From an uncultured Myxococcales bacterium (GTDB taxonomy: Bacteria; Myxococcota_A; UBA9042): a stretch of 64,000 nucleotides of DNA. Positions 61,036 to 64,000 of the stretch are shown here, piece by piece. The position numbers and the translations under genes were made by a program. The notes beneath the pieces were generated by a model. The model was given only the letters and a program-made list of their open reading frames with translations. It made no database searches and was not told the DNA's origin. The DNA is taken from assembly GCA_903840165.1 (NCBI GenBank), contig CAIMEY010000047.1:118530-182529 (forward strand). The letters run 5' to 3'. Within the stretch, counting starts at the first letter, position 1. Every line of letters starts with the position of its first letter.

Positions 61036-64000
61036 TTACTTCGCTGCGTGGCAGGTGTTGCAGGACTCGATTTCGTCGCCGCTGTACGGATCAGCTGGCG
61101 TCGGATCGAAGGTCATCTGCTTGAAGTGGGCCTGTGCGGCCAAGTCATCATGGCACCCGTAGCACGGGTTACGCGACGGCTTGGTCATCCAGGAACCACT
61201 GCTTTCTCCAGCAACGTGGCACTGTTCGCAGTTGCGGATGTCCTGCGGGTAGCGGATGTCCCAATGGCGGGCCGGGAACTCATCCTTGGCACCGACGGTG
61301 GTCAGCGGGTAGGTCAGGTTGGCGCCATTGTGCACGCCGTGGATGCGGCGAGAAATGGCCTTCGCACCCGACCAATCGCCAGTCGCGCCCTGCACTTGCT
61401 GATCGTGGCAAGCACCGCACTGATCCGGGGCCGTGTGGTCCAGGATCTTGTGGTGACCCGACACGTCGAAGATCTGACCGATTCCGGTCGGACTTTCGTG
61501 GCAGCTGTTGCAGTTACCCGCTACCGGCGCTTCTTCCGTGGCCTGCTTGACCTGGAAGCCCGTCTTGGCAACGGTCGGACCCTTGTAGTTCTGCGCCTGA
61601 CCCGAGATCGAGCCACGATCCTTGAACTCGATGTTGACGAAGTAGGTGCCGGGCACCAAATCGTCCACCGGATCAAGGGTGTAGGTGATCTTGTCTTTGG
61701 CGTAGGTGACCTTGGGGTCCACGTAGCGCAGGTTGCCATTGCTGGCGACCGGCAAGTACGCGTTGATCATCGAGTTGCTCACGGTGCTCATGGTGCTGTA
61801 AGTGCCATTGGTGTTTAGCACATTGAGCGTGTGGATGCTGGTGTCGCCGGCCACGGACTTGATGACGCCTGCGGAGACGGAGAAGGTCGCAAACACAGTG
61901 GTATTGAACACATCCGGCAGACCCGTGGCAAGCGCGGGGAACTGGATGGCAAATACCGTGCCGAGGTTACGGCTGCGCACGCCAAACTTACCGGTCGCCG
62001 GATCCTTGAACGCAATCGCGCGCTTGGCGAAGGCAGCCTGCTTGTTGAAGTAGGTCACCAGTTCGTCGACGGTGACCTTGGTGACGTCAGCAAAGCTGCC
62101 AGCAGCCGCGGGGAAGGGAACTGTCACGATACCGGGGACTTGCACATCGCCGCCCCAGGCATCCTTGGTCCAAACCACTTGACCTTGGTCGACATTGATG
62201 GTGACCGCGGCCTTGACCAGCGTCAGGTCGAAAGTACCCGCGGTTGCCGAGGCAATCCAGGCACGTGCAGACGTCGTCAGCACCGGCACTTGCTTGGCAC
62301 GCGGACCGTGCGCAAAGAAGTTGGCGGTGGTGAACAGGCCATCCTTGGCGGGGCAAGCGACCTTGGTCGGGTCACAACCTTCGGGCGTCGCGTCCTGGGC
62401 CAGCGTGGTGTGGTCGATGGGCGCGTTGTTGTTTTCCGGATCCTGCAGGACCAAGGTGACGACCGGGCTTTCACCCACATCGAAGTACTTGCCGTTCTTG
62501 GGGGTCGAAACCGTCAAGATCGGATTGTAATCCATGGGGATACGGATGTCGTCAGTCTCAAAGTGGGTGTGAACCGTATCGATCGGGAAGATCAGCGCGG
62601 TCTTGTTGCCCGTGGCCGGGTGGCAGGTTTTGCAAGCAGAGTCATCGGCCTGAACGCCGCCGACGTGGTTGGTACCGGCAACGAAGTCGACGTCATCGTG
62701 GCAAGAACCGCAAGCGGCGCGCGACGGGACGTTCTTCCAGTTGTCGACCTGGGCGCCCTTGCCCTGGTGGCACTTGGTGCAGTTCTGCGCCAGCGCCGGG
62801 AAGTCAACGTCGCTCCAATCGCTGAAGGTGCCGTCGCTGTTCCACTTGCGGTATGCACCGTTGTCGGCCGCTTCGTTGACGTTGGCCGTGGTGGTGTCAT
62901 CCCAGAAGATGCCGTCCTTGCCCTTGTTGCTGGGCAGGTCCGAACCCATGTGCAGCTTGTGGATCCACACCTTGAGGTCAAGCACGTTGCCGCTGTACGG
63001 GTCGGTGTTGCTCGGGTTGTGGCAGGTTTGGCAGGTGGTGACGTTGAGGCGGTCGCCGCCGTGGCCGTGGAATTCCGGGCCGTGGCACTGCTGGCAAGTC
63101 GCGGTCTCGACGATGTTGCGGGTCGTGGTCAGCGGCGTCACGCCATCGGGCACGAAATCCAAGTACGCATCAGCCGTTGGGCCACTCGAGCCGCCAAACG
63201 TGACCAGCACGCGGTGGGTCAAGGTGCGGTCATACTTGGTGGCGCCGTCAGCCAGATCGGCCAAGCCATCTGCGGTCTTGGTCAAGTTGGCGAAATTGTG
63301 CCAGAACACGTAGTGGTACGATCCGTCGCCGTTGTTGGTCAGCGTGCCGCCCTTGGTCGGATCGGCATTGCTCTTCTCACGCGCGGGTTGGAACGTCACA
63401 GTGCCGTCGGGCGCGGGCCAGCCGTACTTGGCTTGGTTGGCCGTCGTCACCTTGTTGTACATGTAAGGCACCCACTTGGTGAAGCTTTCGCCACCGCTCG
63501 GCGGTTGCAGCTTGACGAAGTTGGCGTTAATGGCGGTCACCCAGGTGACTGGGATCTTGCCAGTCACGTCGGTGACCTTGAAGTCGACCGTGACCTTACC
63601 AGCGACGTCGGCCGAGGCGGCGGTGATCGTGGCCAGGGCCTTGGTCTTGACGCTGTTGGCGTACTGACCAGTGCTCTGCAAGTAGCCGATACCATGGAAG
63701 TTGGGGATTTGCACGCCCAGACCGTTGGCGCCGTTGAGGCCATTGGCGACCGAGACGGTGGTGCCGTCCGGGCAGCTGATGGTCTTGGTGCCGTTGCCGT
63801 TGTCCTTGACTGTGCAGGGTTTGGCGGCCGCGCCGTCCTTGCCCGCAGCGCCCGTGGCGCCGTCGGCGAGGTTGACAGCGGTGCCGTCGGTGCAGGAAAC
63901 GGTCTTGGTGCCGTCGCCATTTGCCTTGACACTGCAAGCGGTTCCATCCTTGCCCGCTGCGCCGTCTTGGCCGTTGTTACCGGTTGCGCCGGTCGCGCCG
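61036..64000 (-). CDS. Decaheme OmcA/MtrC-family outer-surface cytochrome (5' end outside window)
   Basis: The frame is open from the stop at 61036 to the right edge; the signal peptide is not in the window. Ten CXXCH haem sites occur in two groups of five. The first five are CQQCH, CQTCH, CTKCH, CGSCH and CKTCH. After a ~370-residue beta-rich domain come CNSCH, CGACH, CEQCH, CYGCH and CNTCH. This matches the alternating beta/pentaheme plan of MtrC/OmcA, which pass electrons to extracellular acceptors. The visible N-terminal part is collagen-like (GATGNNGQDGAAGKDG, then two units of CxVK.NG.GTKTxSCxDGT), a possible stalk. No porin-cytochrome partners are visible in the window. Confidence 0.93.
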   Translation of the reverse strand, partial: GATGATGNNGQDGAAGKDGTACSVKANGDGTKTVSCTDGTAVNLADGATGAAGKDGAAAKPCTVKDNGNGTKTISCPDGTTVSVANGLNGANGLGVQIPNFHGIGYLQSTGQYANSVKTKALATITAASADVAGKVTVDFKVTDVTGKIPVTWVTAINANFVKLQPPSGGESFTKWVPYMYNKVTTANQAKYGWPAPDGTVTFQPAREKSNADPTKGGTLTNNGDGSYHYVFWHNFANLTKTADGLADLADGATKYDRTLTHRVLVTFGGSSGPTADAYLDFVPDGVTPLTTTRNIVETATCQQCHGPEFHGHGGDRLNVTTCQTCHNPSNTDPYSGNVLDLKVWIHKLHMGSDLPSNKGKDGIFWDDTTTANVNEAADNGAYRKWNSDGTFSDWSDVDFPALAQNCTKCHQGKGAQVDNWKNVPSRAACGSCHDDVDFVAGTNHVGGVQADDSACKTCHPATGNKTALIFPIDTVHTHFETDDIRIPMDYNPILTVSTPKNGKYFDVGESPVVTLVLQDPENNNAPIDHTTLAQDATPEGCDPTKVACPAKDGLFTTANFFAHGPRAKQVPVLTTSARAWIASATAGTFDLTLVKAAVTINVDQGQVVWTKDAWGGDVQVPGIVTVPFPAAAGSFADVTKVTVDELVTYFNKQAAFAKRAIAFKDPATGKFGVRSRNLGTVFAIQFPALATGLPDVFNTTVFATFSVSAGVIKSVAGDTSIHTLNVLNTNGTYSTMSTVSNSMINAYLPVASNGNLRYVDPKVTYAKDKITYTLDPVDDLVPGTYFVNIEFKDRGSISGQAQNYKGPTVAKTGFQVKQATEEAPVAGNCNSCHESPTGIGQIFDVSGHHKILDHTAPDQCGACHDQQVQGATGDWSGAKAISRRIHGVHNGANLTYPLTTVGAKDEFPARHWDIRYPQDIRNCEQCHVAGESSGSWMTKPSRNPCYGCHDDLAAQAHFKQMTFDPTPADPYSGDEIESCNTCHAAK

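Overview
The window is high-GC DNA from a Gram-negative bacterium. It carries outer-membrane assembly and lipoprotein-sorting genes (BamD-like, LolC/E-like), many lipoprotein signal peptides, beta-barrel candidates, and large secreted Cys-rich lipoproteins with Asp/Ala/Ser-rich linkers, CTDC-type repeats and MopE-type motifs. This combination is typical of Myxococcota and neighbouring lineages once grouped as Deltaproteobacteria. That placement is an inference from protein style; no rRNA gene is present. Coding density is high and almost every gene can be framed. I see no tRNA, rRNA, CRISPR array, insertion sequence or prophage.

Layout. 1-2216: 3'-truncated CTDC-repeat lipoprotein. 2440-6225: zinc-ribbon/TPR membrane protein translationally coupled to rsmG, then a short serA on the other strand. 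6383-16476: Big_5-type lipoprotein, enlarged LolC/E-like permease, RodZ-like protein, recO, and a complete four-gene BMP-type nucleoside ABC importer with overlapping start/stop codons. 16590-21233: two large Cys-rich lipoproteins. 21394-26768: PhoH2-type PIN-ATPase, exported proteins, an atypical HAD hydrolase, BamD-like lipoprotein and a duplicated-module small protein ending in a strong intrinsic terminator. 26880-31969 (minus): TlpA-like thioredoxin, rhomboid protease and lipoproteins, one with TolA-like tandem repeats. 32300-36076: J-domain protein, rsmD, queA. 36116-39440 (minus): the classical rpsB-tsf-pyrH-frr translation cluster. 39751-46226 (minus): two translationally coupled CTDC lipoproteins, a receptor-L-domain-like lipoprotein and two predicted beta-barrel proteins. 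47010-52699 (minus): GAF/HD-GYP c-di-GMP phosphodiesterase, mepA, a lipoprotein and fhs. 52892-60866: alpha/beta hydrolase, GT-C-like membrane protein, a MacAB-like tripartite exporter lacking its outer-membrane channel, a di-iron ODP-type protein and a SurA-like isomerase. 61036-64000: 5'-truncated decaheme OmcA/MtrC-family cytochrome with a collagen-like N-terminal stalk.

The most unusual signal outside genes is a family of structured intergenic repeats. Two long copies (46688-46933 and 48830-49005) flank the HD-GYP gene. A truncated, inverted copy lies between pyrH and frr (36697-36785), and a fragment lies at 46984-47009. Each long copy is bounded by two hairpins that are roughly inverted versions of each other, and the right end abuts or supplies the stop codon of a neighbouring gene. 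The arrangement resembles REPIN/MITE elements. The main protein-level theme is surface biology: five Cys-rich surface lipoproteins and a predicted cell-surface multiheme cytochrome.
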